Shown one piece after another: positions 8,555 through 17,266 of a stretch of DNA of 64,000 bases. The stretch is taken from positions 43,171 to 107,170 of the forward strand of contig NZ_JAGPXY010000016.1 of assembly GCF_018070325.1 (NCBI RefSeq), given 5' to 3'. The notes beneath the pieces are model-generated. The model saw only the letters and a program-made list of their open reading frames with translations. It did not search any database and was not told the origin of the DNA. The DNA comes from Micromonospora sp. H61 (GTDB taxonomy: Bacteria; Actinomycetota; Actinomycetes; Mycobacteriales; Micromonosporaceae). The position numbers and the translations under genes were made by a program. Position 1 is the stretch's first letter, and each line of letters starts with the position of its first letter.

Positions 8555-9302
8555 ACGCGAACGGGGCCAGTGTGATGTCGGCGTCGATCAGGGTGGCGCG
8601 GACGAGTTCGGCGGCGGACACCGCGCCGGGGGTGTCGCCGTGCACGCAGATCGAGTCGACCGAGCACGGGATGACTGTGCCGTCGACCGCCACCACGCTG
8701 CGTTCGGTGGCCATCCGCGCCGCCCGTTCGGCTACCTGCTCGGGGTCGGTGATCACCGCGCCGGGGGTGCCGCGCGGCACCAGCGCCCCGTTGGGCAGGT
8801 AGGCGCGGTCGGCGAACGCCTCGGCAACCACCGGCAGGCCCGCGCCCACGGCGAGTTGGGCGAGCGTCGAGCCGGGAAGGCAGAGTACGGGCAGCTCGGG
8901 GTCGTAACCGCTGACGGCGGCGACCACCGCCGCCGCCTGGGACTCGTCGGTGCTGGCCGCGTGGTAGAGCGCGCCGTGCGGCTTGAGGTAGCGGACCCGG
9001 GTGCGGAACAACCGGCAGAACGCGTCCAGCGCCCCCAACTGGTAGGTCACCTCGTCGCGTAGCTCGGCGAAGTCGTACGCGATGTGCCGCCGGCCGAAGC
9101 CGGCCAGGTCCCGGTAGCCGACCTGCGCGCCCACCGCGACCCCGCGGCGCGCGGCACCCTCGCAGACCCGCCGCATGGTGGACGGGTCGCCGCCGTGGAA
9201 GCCGCAGGCGACATTGGCGGAGGTGACGAGGCTCAGCAGCGCCTCGTCGTCGCCGAGTCGCCAGATGCCGAATCCCTCGCCCAGGTCAGCGTTGAGGTCC
9301 AT
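8553..9302 (-). CDS. pxpA: 5-oxoprolinase subunit PxpA (LamB/YcsF family)
   Basis: A 249-residue LamB/YcsF protein with the usual N-terminus (MDLNADLGEGFG), the VACGFHGGD motif, the KPHGALYH motif and C-terminal CVHGDTPGAV. Together with PxpB and PxpC it hydrolyses 5-oxoproline to glutamate using ATP, salvaging spontaneously formed pyroglutamate. It is the third gene of the pxpB-pxpC-pxpA operon and overlaps the end of pxpC by 17 nt, so co-translation is likely. Confidence 0.95.
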   Translation of the reverse strand: MDLNADLGEGFGIWRLGDDEALLSLVTSANVACGFHGGDPSTMRRVCEGAARRGVAVGAQVGYRDLAGFGRRHIAYDFAELRDEVTYQLGALDAFCRLFRTRVRYLKPHGALYHAASTDESQAAAVVAAVSGYDPELPVLCLPGSTLAQLAVGAGLPVVAEAFADRAYLPNGALVPRGTPGAVITDPEQVAERAARMATERSVVAVDGTVIPCSVDSICVHGDTPGAVSAAELVRATLIDADITLAPFA

Positions 9303-10149
9303 GGAATCTGACGGTAGTACCTGGCCGGGCCTGCGCGAGCGGGGTCACGTCGGTGACCACCCCGATGACTGGGTATCCACCGGTGGTCGGATGGTCCGCG
9401 AGGAAGATCAGGGGTTGTCCGTCCGCCGGTACCTGCACCGCGCCGAGCACGATGCCCTCGCTGGGCAGTTCGCCGGCCACCGCGCGGGGCAGCGCCGCGC
9501 CGGCGAGCCGCGCGCCGACCCGGTTGCTCACCGGGCTGATGGTGTACGCGCTGCCGAAGAGCCGGTCGAACGCTGTCGGCGTGAACCAGTCCTCGCGAGG
9601 ACCGGCGCCCAGCGTCAGGTGCAGCTCCTCAGGCGGCGTGGAGCACACGGTCAGGTCCACCGGTGCGGGGGTGCCGACCGGATCACCGAGCGGCAGCAGG
9701 TCACCGTCCCGTAGCGGGGGCGGGCCGAGCCCGGAGAGGGTGTCGGTGGCCCGGCTACCGAGCACCGGTGACACGTCGATGCCGCCCGCCACCGCCAGCC
9801 AACTCCGTACGCCCCGCCGGGCGGGACCGATCCGCAGCACCGTCCCCGCCGGCACGGTGAGCGGGCGTCCCGTGTCACCGGGTCGGGCACCCGCCTGGAC
9901 GGGGACCTCGGCGCCGGTGACCGCCACCGTCGCCGCCCGGGTCAGCCGCAGGGTGCAGCCGGTCAGGGTGATCTCCAGGCCGGCCGCGTGCTCCGGATTG
10001 CCGACCAGTCGGTTGGCCAACCGCAGGGCACCCGGATCGAGAGCACCGGACCGGGGTACGCCGAGGTGCGCCCAACCCGGCCGGCCCAGGTCCTGCACTG
10101 TGGTGAGCGCGCCGGCGCGGAGCACCTCGATGGTGGCCGGGTGGGTCAC
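9286..10149 (-). CDS. pxpC: 5-oxoprolinase subunit PxpC (biotin-dependent carboxylase-like)
   Basis: 287 residues from a GTG start that overlaps the pxpB stop by 4 nt (GTGA). The family signature TTVQDLGRPGWAHLGVPRSGALD is at the N-terminus, with later ADHPTTGGYPVIGVV. It corresponds to the allophanate-hydrolase subunit 2 / KipA fold and pairs with PxpB. The reading frame extends further upstream, but homology begins exactly at the overlapping GTG. Confidence 0.94.
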   Translation of the reverse strand: MTHPATIEVLRAGALTTVQDLGRPGWAHLGVPRSGALDPGALRLANRLVGNPEHAAGLEITLTGCTLRLTRAATVAVTGAEVPVQAGARPGDTGRPLTVPAGTVLRIGPARRGVRSWLAVAGGIDVSPVLGSRATDTLSGLGPPPLRDGDLLPLGDPVGTPAPVDLTVCSTPPEELHLTLGAGPREDWFTPTAFDRLFGSAYTISPVSNRVGARLAGAALPRAVAGELPSEGIVLGAVQVPADGQPLIFLADHPTTGGYPVIGVVTDVTPLAQARPGTTVRFHGPQR

Positions 10150-10877
10150 GCCGCCACCATCCGGACCGTGGTGCCCGGACCGAGTCGGGCCGGCGGGTCG
10201 GCGGCCACGTCGAACAGCACCAGGTCGGTCCGACCGACCAGCTGCCAGCCGCCCGGGGAAGCGCCCGGGTAGATGCCGGCGTACGGGCCGGCCAACGCGA
10301 CCGAGCCGGCCGGCACCCGGGGACGGGGCGTGGCCAGCCGGGGCAGCGCCAGCTCGGCGGGCAGCCCGGTCAGGTAGGGGAATCCGGGGGCGAAGCCGCA
10401 GAAGGCGACCCGGAACCGGGTGCTGGTCAACCGGTGCCGCACTGCCGACACGTCCACGCCCCAGTGTTCCGCCACCGCCGGCAGGTCCGGCCCGTCGAAG
10501 GTGACCGGTACGACCACGTCCGCCGCGCCGTCGGCTGCGTCTCCGGCTGTGGCGTTGTGGTCCTGGGCGTCGGCGTGGTCTTTGGCGTGGGCGTGGGCCT
10601 GGTTGGGGCGGGTGATCGCGGCGGTGACGGCGGATGCCCATCGGGTCAGCTGATCGGCCGTGGTGGTCGGGTCGGGCAGGCCGTCGAGCAGCACGGTCCG
10701 GGCCGCCGGCACGATCTCCACGGCGATCAGGTCACCCCGCTCCCGACGCCGCCACAGCTCGGCCCGCCACGCTTCGACAAACGCGGCCTCGGGGGTGTCG
10801 GCGACGTGTTCGGGGGTGTCGGCGGGGGCGGTGCAGTCGAGTAGCAGGGCGTGCGCCCCGACCTGTCGGATCCGCAT
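10146..10877 (-). CDS. pxpB: 5-oxoprolinase subunit PxpB, with His/Ala/Asp-rich insertion
   Basis: 243 residues; the KipI/allophanate-hydrolase subunit 1 fold is shown by FCGFAPGFPYLTGLP and PRPRVPAGSVALAG...YPGASPGGW. It is the first gene of the pxp operon and should form the ATP-dependent 5-oxoprolinase with PxpC and PxpA. Residues ~92-120 are a low-complexity stretch (PNQAHAHAKDHADAQDH...) that most family members lack; it lies between the two halves of the fold and is probably a surface loop. Confidence 0.92.
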   Translation of the reverse strand: MRIRQVGAHALLLDCTAPADTPEHVADTPEAAFVEAWRAELWRRRERGDLIAVEIVPAARTVLLDGLPDPTTTADQLTRWASAVTAAITRPNQAHAHAKDHADAQDHNATAGDAADGAADVVVPVTFDGPDLPAVAEHWGVDVSAVRHRLTSTRFRVAFCGFAPGFPYLTGLPAELALPRLATPRPRVPAGSVALAGPYAGIYPGASPGGWQLVGRTDLVLFDVAADPPARLGPGTTVRMVAA

Positions 10878-10949
10878 CCGCTCATCCTCGCCGATGTCGT
10901 GCCGATCCGGTGTTCACGTTGACGGTGCCGGGTGTCACCAACGCCACTA

Positions 10950-10978
10950 CTTACAAGTAACCTACGGTGCCGTAACCT
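10950..10978 (+). promoter_or_regulatory. trhA promoter with two overlapping dyads
   Basis: A -35-like CTTACA (10950-10955) and -10 TAACCT (10973-10978) are 17 bp apart. The -10 ends 6 nt before the GTG start, so the transcript is probably leaderless. Two inverted repeats overlap the promoter: TTACAAGTAA (10951-10960) and TACGGTGCCGTA (10963-10974). They look like a repressor operator. Confidence 0.55.
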
Positions 10979-10984
10979 GATTGG

Positions 10985-11662
10985 GTGACCACCTCCGCCC
11001 CGCTTCGCCTGAAGCCGGTCGACATCGGTAAGCCCCGGATGCGCGGCTGGCTACACACGTACGCCTTCTTCGTCGCCGTGGTCTGCGGCATCGTGCTCTG
11101 CTCGATCGCCGCCACCCGGCCGGGGTGGGCACCCCTGGTGAGCTGCCTCATCTACAGCCTGACGGTCTGCGGGCTCTTCGGCACGAGCGCGCTGTACCAC
11201 CGTCGCGTGTGGTCAGAGCGCGGCTACCAGGTGATGCGCCGGATGGACCACTCGATGATCTTCGTGTTCATCGCCGGCACGTACACACCGCTCTGCGCGA
11301 TGCTGCTCGCGCCCCGGCCGGCCACAGTGATGCTGGCCCTGGTCTGGGGCGGCGCGCTGGCCGGCGTGGCGGTCAAGGTGGTCTGGCCGCACGCGCCGCG
11401 CTGGGTGTCCGCGCCGCTCTACCTGGCGCTGGGCTGGGTGGCGGTGGCCATGCTGCCGGAGATCCTGCACGGGGGCGGCGTCGCCGCGCTGGTGCTGCTG
11501 ATCGTCGGCGGCGCGATCTACAGCATCGGCGCGGTCTTCTACGCGTTGCGCCGACCCAATCCGTGGCCGACCGTCTTCGGCCACCATGAGTTCTTCCACG
11601 CCTGCACACTGCTGGCGGCGCTCTGTCACCACATCGCGATCTACTTCGCGCTGTTCGCCTGA
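10985..11662 (+). CDS. trhA: TrhA/hemolysin III family (PAQR-type) membrane protein
   Basis: 225 residues with about seven transmembrane helices. Family motifs are SALYHR, MRRMDHSMIFVFIAGTYTP and HHEFFHACTLLAALCHH; the conserved Ser/His/Asp/His residues probably bind a metal, as in PAQR receptors. Bacterial TrhA proteins are linked to membrane energetics and unsaturated-lipid homeostasis; the original hemolysin name is misleading. GTG start at 10985 without a ribosome-binding site, consistent with the leaderless promoter just upstream. Confidence 0.92.
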   Translation: MTTSAPLRLKPVDIGKPRMRGWLHTYAFFVAVVCGIVLCSIAATRPGWAPLVSCLIYSLTVCGLFGTSALYHRRVWSERGYQVMRRMDHSMIFVFIAGTYTPLCAMLLAPRPATVMLALVWGGALAGVAVKVVWPHAPRWVSAPLYLALGWVAVAMLPEILHGGGVAALVLLIVGGAIYSIGAVFYALRRPNPWPTVFGHHEFFHACTLLAALCHHIAIYFALFA

Positions 11663-11733
11663 CCCGACCGGCTTCGGGACCGGGCCCGCACCGCAAGGGT
11701 AGTGGGGGCCGGCGGTCCCGGCGCAGACGCGAG

Positions 11734-11763
11734 CCGGGGCCCCGCGACGCTGCGGGACCCCGG
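11734..11763. terminator. Terminator between convergent trhA and DUF6458 gene
   Basis: A 12-bp stem with one mismatch (11734-11745 with 11752-11763), placed between two convergent genes and able to serve both. Confidence 0.65.
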
Positions 11764-11779
11764 AGTGTGTGGGCGAGGA

Positions 11780-12067
11780 TCAGACCGGTCGGCCCGGCCG
11801 ACGCACCTCGCGGTACTCCTGCATGACCTGGTTGTCCTGGACCGGCACGACCCGGTCGGCCACCACGCGCTCCTCGCGAACCGGCGCCGCCACCACCGGG
11901 CGACGGCGGCTGTTCCAGAAGTAGAGGGTGGCGAGCAGGCCGGCGACGCCGGCGAGCATCAGTACCCAGCCGACCACGGCCAGGTCCAGCCAGCCCAGGT
12001 CGGCCTCCACTGCGAACGCGAAGATCGCGCCTAATGCGATCAAGAAGATGCTGCCACCAATGCCCAT
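11780..12067 (-). CDS. DUF6458-family two-helix membrane protein (paralogue 1)
   Basis: 95 residues starting MGIGGSIFLIALGAIFAF from an ATG preceded by GAGGAGCGA. Two transmembrane helices are separated by a short acidic/Trp loop (VEADLGWLDL), followed by a basic charged tail (NSRRRPVV...). This matches the small actinobacterial DUF6458 family, whose function is unknown. A paralogue with the same layout lies at 12768-13037, on the other side of the phosphatase gene. The transcribed upstream region is shared, divergently, with that phosphatase. Confidence 0.85.
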   Translation of the reverse strand: MGIGGSIFLIALGAIFAFAVEADLGWLDLAVVGWVLMLAGVAGLLATLYFWNSRRRPVVAAPVREERVVADRVVPVQDNQVMQEYREVRRPGRPV

Positions 12068-12179
12068 GTCTCGCTCCTCGGCTCTAACCTGGCGTACGTC
12101 GCGCCGCGGCCGTCGGTAGGGGTGCGGCATCCATCGACTTACCCAGGCGCAGAGATCGCCAATCGGGCAAGCTGGGGGC

Positions 12180-12719
12180 ATGACGGACGCCGACCCCGAC
12201 ACACGGACTCTGGTGTTGCTGCGGCACGCGAAGGCCGAGCAGGGCAGCGACGCGGCGGACGACGCGGAGCGGCCGCTGAGCGCACGTGGAACCGCCGACG
12301 CGGCTACGGCTGGGGCCTGGTTGGCGCACCAGGGGCTGCTGCCCGACGTGGTGATCTGCTCGACGGCCCGACGCACCCGGCAGACCTGGCACGGGGTGGC
12401 GATGGGGATGACCGGTTCACCACCGGAGGGTGGCCCGACCGGTCCTCGCCCGACCGTCCGTTATGAGCCGGGTGCGTACGACGCGCACCCCGAGGAGTTG
12501 TTGTCGCTGGTCCGCACTGTGGATCCGGCGGCCCGCACAGCGCTGCTCATTGCCCACAATCCGGGCATCTCGCTGCTCTCCGCGCTCCTCGACCCCGAGG
12601 GAGTGGACGACGAGGGTTTGCGCACGGCCGAGCTTGCGGTGCACCGCTGCCCGCTCGGCTGGTCGGAGTTGAGCAGGGCGGGAGCGCCGCTCACGGCTCG
12701 GCACACCGCACGCGACTGA
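12180..12719 (+). CDS. sixA: SixA-like phosphohistidine phosphatase (histidine phosphatase superfamily)
   Basis: 179 residues. The catalytic RHG-type motif is LLRHAKAEQ near the N-terminus (nucleophilic His ~17), the second conserved Arg lies in STARRTRQTW, and the second catalytic His is in LLIAHNPGISLL. SixA-type enzymes remove phosphate from phosphohistidine in other proteins; the target here is unknown. ATG 12180 follows GGGGG. The stop codon lies inside the terminator hairpin. Confidence 0.88.
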   Translation: MTDADPDTRTLVLLRHAKAEQGSDAADDAERPLSARGTADAATAGAWLAHQGLLPDVVICSTARRTRQTWHGVAMGMTGSPPEGGPTGPRPTVRYEPGAYDAHPEELLSLVRTVDPAARTALLIAHNPGISLLSALLDPEGVDDEGLRTAELAVHRCPLGWSELSRAGAPLTARHTARD

Positions 12720-12747
12720 GCCACCCGCCGATCAGACGGGTGGCTCA
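12717..12747 (+). terminator. Terminator of the sixA-like gene
   Basis: A perfect 11-bp stem (12717-12727 with 12737-12747) whose left arm includes the stop codon. Confidence 0.75.
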
Positions 12748-12767
12748 GGGTACGTGTTGTGCGGGGA

Positions 12768-13037
12768 TCAGGACGGCGGTGCGGTTGGTGGCGGCGGGTC
12801 CGGCGGTGGCGGCATCATCGCCGTCGGATGAGACAGCCGGTTCTCCTCCACGATGAGGGTTCGAGCCCTCTTGCGCCGGTCCTGCCAGAACCAGACAGTG
12901 GTCAGCAGTACGGCCAGCCCGGCCAGGATGAACACCCAGCCGACCGCGCGTACGTCGATCCACCAGACGTTGGCTCTCAGCGCGAAGGTCAGGATCGCGC
13001 CGATCGCGATGAGAAAAATGCCGCTTCCTACACCCAT
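12768..13037 (-). CDS. DUF6458-family two-helix membrane protein (paralogue 2)
   Basis: 89 residues beginning MGVGSGIFLIAIGAILTF, clearly paralogous to the product of 11780-12067 (same spacing of two helices, same Trp-containing loop, same basic segment after helix 2). The tail differs and is Pro-rich (PPPPDPPPPTAPPS). Function unknown. The gene is convergent with the sixA-like gene, so the two paralogues bracket it. Confidence 0.85.
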   Translation of the reverse strand: MGVGSGIFLIAIGAILTFALRANVWWIDVRAVGWVFILAGLAVLLTTVWFWQDRRKRARTLIVEENRLSHPTAMMPPPPDPPPPTAPPS

Positions 13038-13166
13038 GTGCGCTGCACTCCCCCGTGCGGTGGCTCTGGGCGTTCCCTTTCGAGGTCACGCGACGGTTAC
13101 CCGCCACGCCAGCGGCATACCCGACCGGGCTCGGCCAATACGTGCCGCCGTCGGGCCGAGACGGCG

Positions 13167-13198
13167 ACGGCCGGCGGGGCGGAAGCCCCACCGGCCGT
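13167..13198 (-). terminator. Terminator of the acyl-CoA dehydrogenase gene
   Basis: A 14-bp stem with one G-T pair (13167-13180 with 13185-13198), 34 nt downstream of the stop. Confidence 0.75.
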
Positions 13199-13232
13199 GG
13201 CAAGTGCCGGGTGGTGCGACCCAGCACAGGAC

Positions 13233-15089
13233 CTAGAAGGCCTCCTCCGGGAGGTCCATGATGTCGAGGTCGGCACCCTCGATGATCCGCCGGTCGGCGC
13301 CGATGCGGGGAAGCACCTCACGGGCGAAGAAGCGGGCGGCAGCCACCTTGCCGGTGTAGAACGCCTTGTCGCTGGCGGAGACCTCGCCGGCCAGCGCCTT
13401 CAGCGCCACGTCGGCCTGCCGCTGGAGCAGCCAGCCGACCACCAGGTCGCCGATCGCCAGCAGGAACCGTCGGCTGCTCAGCCCGACCTTGTAGAGCGCG
13501 CGGGTGTCGCCGCCCTGCGCCTCGCCCAGCCAGCCGGTCAGCACGCCGAGGATGTTCTGGATCTCGGCCAGCGCCTTGCCGAGCGCCTGCCGCTCCTCCT
13601 TGAGCTGGCCGTTGCCCGCCTCGGAGGAGATGAACTCCTGGATCTCGCCGGAGACCGCGAGCAGGGCCTTGCCGTTGTCCCGAACGATCTTGCGGAAGAT
13701 CAGGTCGAGGCTCTGGATGGCGGTGGTGCCCTCGTACAGGGTGTCGATCTTGGCGTCGCGGACGTACTGCTCCAGCGGGTAGTCCTGGAGGAACCCGGAG
13801 CCACCGAAGGTCTGCAGGGCCTCGTGTCCGAGCATCTCGTACGCCCGCTCCGAACCGACGCCCTTGACCAGCGGCAGCAGCAGGTCGTTGACCCGCTTGG
13901 CCAGCTTGGTGGCCTTCTCGTCGCCGGCAGCCTCGGCCAGCGCGACCTTGTCCTGCCAGGTGGCGGTGTAGAGGACCAGAGCGCGAAGACCCTCGGCGTA
14001 CGACTTCTGCAGCAGCAGCGAGCGGCGCACGTCCGGGTGGTGGGTGATCGTGACCCGGGGGGCGGTCTTGTCCGCCTGCTGGATCAGGTCGGCGCCCTGC
14101 ACCCGGTTCTTCGCGTACTCGAGGGCGTTGAGGTAACCGGTGGAGAGGGTGGCGATGGCCTTGGTGCCGACCATCATCCGGGCGTACTCGATGATCATGA
14201 ACATCTGCCGGATGCCGTCGTGCTTGTCGCCCAGCAGCCAGCCCTTGGCCGGTACGCCGTGCTCGCCGAAGGTCACCTCGCAGGTGTTGGAGACCTTCAG
14301 GCCCATCTTGTGCTCGACGTTTGTGGCGTAGACGCCGTTGCGCTCGCCCAACTCGCCGGTGGTCTCGTCGAAGTGGAACTTCGGCACCACGAAGAGCGAC
14401 AGGCCCTTGGTGCCGGGGCCACCGACACCCTCCACGCCGACCGGGCGCGCCAGCACGTAGTGCACGATGTTGTCGCTCAGGTCGTGCTCACCCGAGGTGA
14501 TGAAGCGCTTCACACCCTCGATGTGCCAGGTGCCGTCGGGCTGCTGGATCGCCCGAGTGCGTCCCGCGCCAACGTCCGAGCCGGCATCCGGCTCGGTGAG
14601 CACCATCGTGGAGCCCCACTGCTTGTCGATGAAGAGCCTGGCCCACTTCTTCTGCCGCTCGTTGCCCTCGACGTGCAGCACGTGCGCGAAGGACGGGCCG
14701 GAGGCGTACATCCAGACCGGCGCGTTCGCGCCGAGCACCAGCTCGGCGAGCGCCCACCAGAGAGCGCGCGGCGCGTTGGTGCCGCCCAGCGCCGGCGGCA
14801 GGTCCAGGCGCCAGAACTCGGATTCCATGAATGCCTGGTAGGACTTCTTGAACGACTCCGGCAGCGGCGCGGTGTGCGTCGCCGGGTCGAAGACCGGCGG
14901 ATTGCGGTCACTGTCCGTGTAGCTGGCGGCCAGATCCTCGCGGGCGAGGCGGTCGACCTCAGCGAGGAAGCTGCGGGCGGTGTCGGTGTCGAGATCCGAG
15001 TACGGCTCCTGGCCGAACGCCCGGTCCGCCCCGAAGACCTCGAACAGGTTGAACTCGAGATCCCGGAGGTTGCTCTTGTAGTGGGTCAT
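13233..15089 (-). CDS. fadE5: FadE5-like long acyl-CoA dehydrogenase
   Basis: 618 residues starting [18 protein letters not shown], with strong similarity over the full length to mycobacterial FadE5. Visible blocks are the N-terminal helical extension, the core acyl-CoA dehydrogenase region ([20 protein letters not shown]/substrate loop; [11 protein letters not shown]; catalytic Glu in LYEGTTAIQ) and an extra C-terminal helical domain typical of the ~600-residue class. It oxidises acyl-CoA to trans-2-enoyl-CoA with FAD, the first step of beta-oxidation. Monocistronic, with promoter and two operator-like dyads upstream. Confidence 0.93.
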   Translation of the reverse strand: MTHYKSNLRDLEFNLFEVFGADRAFGQEPYSDLDTDTARSFLAEVDRLAREDLAASYTDSDRNPPVFDPATHTAPLPESFKKSYQAFMESEFWRLDLPPALGGTNAPRALWWALAELVLGANAPVWMYASGPSFAHVLHVEGNERQKKWARLFIDKQWGSTMVLTEPDAGSDVGAGRTRAIQQPDGTWHIEGVKRFITSGEHDLSDNIVHYVLARPVGVEGVGGPGTKGLSLFVVPKFHFDETTGELGERNGVYATNVEHKMGLKVSNTCEVTFGEHGVPAKGWLLGDKHDGIRQMFMIIEYARMMVGTKAIATLSTGYLNALEYAKNRVQGADLIQQADKTAPRVTITHHPDVRRSLLLQKSYAEGLRALVLYTATWQDKVALAEAAGDEKATKLAKRVNDLLLPLVKGVGSERAYEMLGHEALQTFGGSGFLQDYPLEQYVRDAKIDTLYEGTTAIQSLDLIFRKIVRDNGKALLAVSGEIQEFISSEAGNGQLKEERQALGKALAEIQNILGVLTGWLGEAQGGDTRALYKVGLSSRRFLLAIGDLVVGWLLQRQADVALKALAGEVSASDKAFYTGKVAAARFFAREVLPRIGADRRIIEGADLDIMDLPEEAF

Positions 15090-15116
15090 GCTCGCTGGCC
15101 CCGCTTCCGGACAGGT

Positions 15117-15166
15117 GTTACCGATCAGTAACCCCGACTGTATTACTCGCGGGTAGGCAGCGACAA
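15117..15166 (-). promoter_or_regulatory. Promoter of the fadE5-like gene with two operator-like dyads
   Basis: On the minus strand, -35 TTGTCG (15161-15166) and -10 TACAGT (15137-15142) are 18 bp apart. One dyad (TACTCGCGGGTA, 15144-15155) lies inside the spacer. The other (GTTACCGATCAGTAAC, 15117-15132) covers the expected start site. Their centres are 25 bp apart. This is the layout of repression by a dimeric TetR/MarR-type regulator; the regulator is not identifiable here. Confidence 0.6.
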
Positions 15167-15217
15167 GCGGATCAGCCAAGTGACGGCGATTACACACCTG
15201 CGGACGCGGTCGGCCGC

Positions 15218-16342
15218 TCAGCTCTCGGCGGCGCCGACCTCCCAGCTCGGGACGGCGACGGCCGCGCCGGTACGGGCGCCCACGTACTCCATCAGGACCA
15301 GCGCGATGTCGTCGTCGAGTCGACCGTGCACCCACTCGACCAGGGCGGTCTCCAGCGATGCCAGCCCGTCGGCGACAGTGCCATGGCCGAGCAGTCGCCA
15401 GGCCCGGTCGGCGGTCGGGAAGAACTCGCCGTCCCGCCGCGCCTCGCCGAGACCGTCGGTGAACAGCAGCAGCCGGTCCCCGGGCTCCAGCCGTTCGACC
15501 CGGGGGCGGACCACCGGCATGAACCCGAGCGGAGGCGCCGGGGCCGGCGGTTCCAGCGGGATCACCGCACCCCGGCGTAGCAGCAGCGGTGGCGGATGCC
15601 CGCAGTTGACGATCGTGAGGGTGCCGCCACGCTCCTCGACCAGTGCCGCCGTGACGAAGTCCTCGTCGCCGACGTTGCGGGCCACCGCGCGGTCCAGGTC
15701 GGCGACGACGGCCCGCAGGTCGGCCCGCTCGTACGCAACGTGCCGGTAGGAACCGAGGACGATGCTGGCCAGCCGGACCGCGTCCAGACCCTTGCCCCGC
15801 ACGTCACCGATGATCATGCGGACGCCGTACGGCGTGTCGATCGCCTCGTACAGGTCGCCGCCGATCTCGGCCGTCGCGGTGGAGGAGATGTAGCGCCCCG
15901 CTACCGAGAGCGTGCCGACCTGCGGCCCGAGCGGGCGCAACACCGCCTGTTGGGCCACCGCGGCGAGCTTGGTCAGCTCGACGATCCGCTCGGCCTGCCG
16001 CTGGCGAACCCACGCCACCGCCACGGCCATCCCGGTGGCGAGCGCGACCGCGACAACGTTGACCGAGGTGACCAACGAGACCTTCGGCGCGACCAGCGCG
16101 AAGCCGGCGCCGATCACCGTCGCCGCGACGCCCACCCCCAGAACCACCACCCAGGACGCCAGGGCGGCGGCGAGGACCGGCGCGGCCGCCAGGAGCGCGA
16201 CGTAGTGCACCTTGCGGCCGTCCGCCGCCTCCACCGCCGACACGATCGCGAGCAGAGCGAGGGCCGCGCCGAGGCCGGCGCGGGATCCGGGGCTCAGCGG
16301 GCGACGGCCCGACTGGAGGAGTCGCGTGGGTACGAGGGACAG
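15218..16342 (-). CDS. SpoIIE/RsbU-type PP2C phosphatase with membrane N-terminus (start uncertain)
   Basis: About 374 residues. Roughly four hydrophobic helices at the N-terminus are followed by a linker helix ([15 protein letters not shown]) and a SpoIIE phosphatase domain ([51 protein letters not shown]). Such proteins usually dephosphorylate anti-sigma-factor antagonists. The start is a problem: no ATG, GTG or TTG lies in frame upstream of the first helix. The CTG at 16342 gives a full membrane domain; the first GTG (16243) cuts into helix 1. Treat the 5' end as unresolved. Confidence 0.8.
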   Translation of the reverse strand: MSLVPTRLLQSGRRPLSPGSRAGLGAALALLAIVSAVEAADGRKVHYVALLAAAPVLAAALASWVVVLGVGVAATVIGAGFALVAPKVSLVTSVNVVAVALATGMAVAVAWVRQRQAERIVELTKLAAVAQQAVLRPLGPQVGTLSVAGRYISSTATAEIGGDLYEAIDTPYGVRMIIGDVRGKGLDAVRLASIVLGSYRHVAYERADLRAVVADLDRAVARNVGDEDFVTAALVEERGGTLTIVNCGHPPPLLLRRGAVIPLEPPAPAPPLGFMPVVRPRVERLEPGDRLLLFTDGLGEARRDGEFFPTADRAWRLLGHGTVADGLASLETALVEWVHGRLDDDIALVLMEYVGARTGAAVAVPSWEVGAAES

Positions 16343-16446
16343 TTTGCCTGATCCACGTGAACCGGTGAATGAACCTGACCCCTCGTCCGAGGAGGTTCTG
16401 TCCGGCCGGCCCAGTCGGCCGGCCGAATCGGCGTCGCCGGTCCCGC

Positions 16447-17079
16447 TCAGCCGAGGACCTCGTAGCGGACGGTGAGCGCGCCCACGTCGACCGAGGCGAT
16501 GCTGGCGAAGGCGGCCCGGGAGAGGTCCAGGCAGCGGCCGTCGATGAACGGGCCGCGGTCGTTGATCCGTACCGTCACCGACTTGCCGTTGGCCGGGTTG
16601 GTCACCCGGACCTTGGTGTTGAACGGCAGTGTCTTGTGCGCGGCGGTCAGCGCGTCGGGGTTGAACGACTCGCCGTTGGCGGTGAGCTGCCCGTCGGAGT
16701 AGAACGAGGCACCGCACGAACCGCTGTCCAGCACCTTCGCCGCGGCCGTGGTCTTCTTGACGGTCGGCTTCGGCTTCGGCGACGCGGTGCGCTCCTTGCC
16801 TCGGGAGGCGGCCTGCTGCGAGCGGGTCGCCGACGGGCTGGCGGTCACGCTGGGCGAGGCGCTGACGCTCGGGGTGGCGGCCGGAGCGCTGGGGGTGAGG
16901 CTGCTCGCGGCGGTGGTCGGGGTGAGGTCGAGAGCTACCGGCCCCGACTGGTCGGGGCCGGAGACCAACTGCACGGCACCTACAGTGCCTCCGACGGCGA
17001 GGGCGACGCCGACCGCCGCGGTGGCCACGATGCCCGCCGGCGAGGAGAAGATGCGGGTACGAGAGTGCTTGCCTGCCAC
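16447..17079 (-). CDS. RlpA-like secreted protein (double-psi beta-barrel)
   Basis: 210 residues from a GTG with AAAGGA upstream. An N-terminal membrane anchor or signal segment ([21 protein letters not shown]) is followed by a Ser/Thr/Pro linker (~residues 60-115) and a C-terminal RlpA/DPBB domain with [29 protein letters not shown] and [16 protein letters not shown]. Such domains act on, or bind, peptidoglycan; lytic activity is known for some RlpA proteins only. It lies beside the SpoIIE-type gene but ends 104 bases before that gene's likely start. Confidence 0.85.
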   Translation of the reverse strand: MAGKHSRTRIFSSPAGIVATAAVGVALAVGGTVGAVQLVSGPDQSGPVALDLTPTTAASSLTPSAPAATPSVSASPSVTASPSATRSQQAASRGKERTASPKPKPTVKKTTAAAKVLDSGSCGASFYSDGQLTANGESFNPDALTAAHKTLPFNTKVRVTNPANGKSVTVRINDRGPFIDGRCLDLSRAAFASIASVDVGALTVRYEVLG

Positions 17080-17117
17080 CGGCCCGGTCCTTTCGTCGTC
17101 TGAACAAACCGGGTCGG

Positions 17118-17148
17118 ACCGTAACGAGAGAAGCACTTCCGAAGTCAA
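17118..17148 (-). promoter_or_regulatory. Putative promoter of the RlpA-like gene
   Basis: On the minus strand, TTGACT (17143-17148) is followed after 19 bp by TACGGT (17118-17123). Spacing is slightly long, so this is tentative. Confidence 0.4.
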
Positions 17149-17266
17149 CGTGATCATGATGTTATGCCCGCATTTGCACAGGTACGTGTAGCCGATCATC
17201 CGACCCCGGGTGGGCCGGGTGGCCCGGGTGCCACCACGCCCGCCGCCCGTGCCGCAGGATGAGCGG

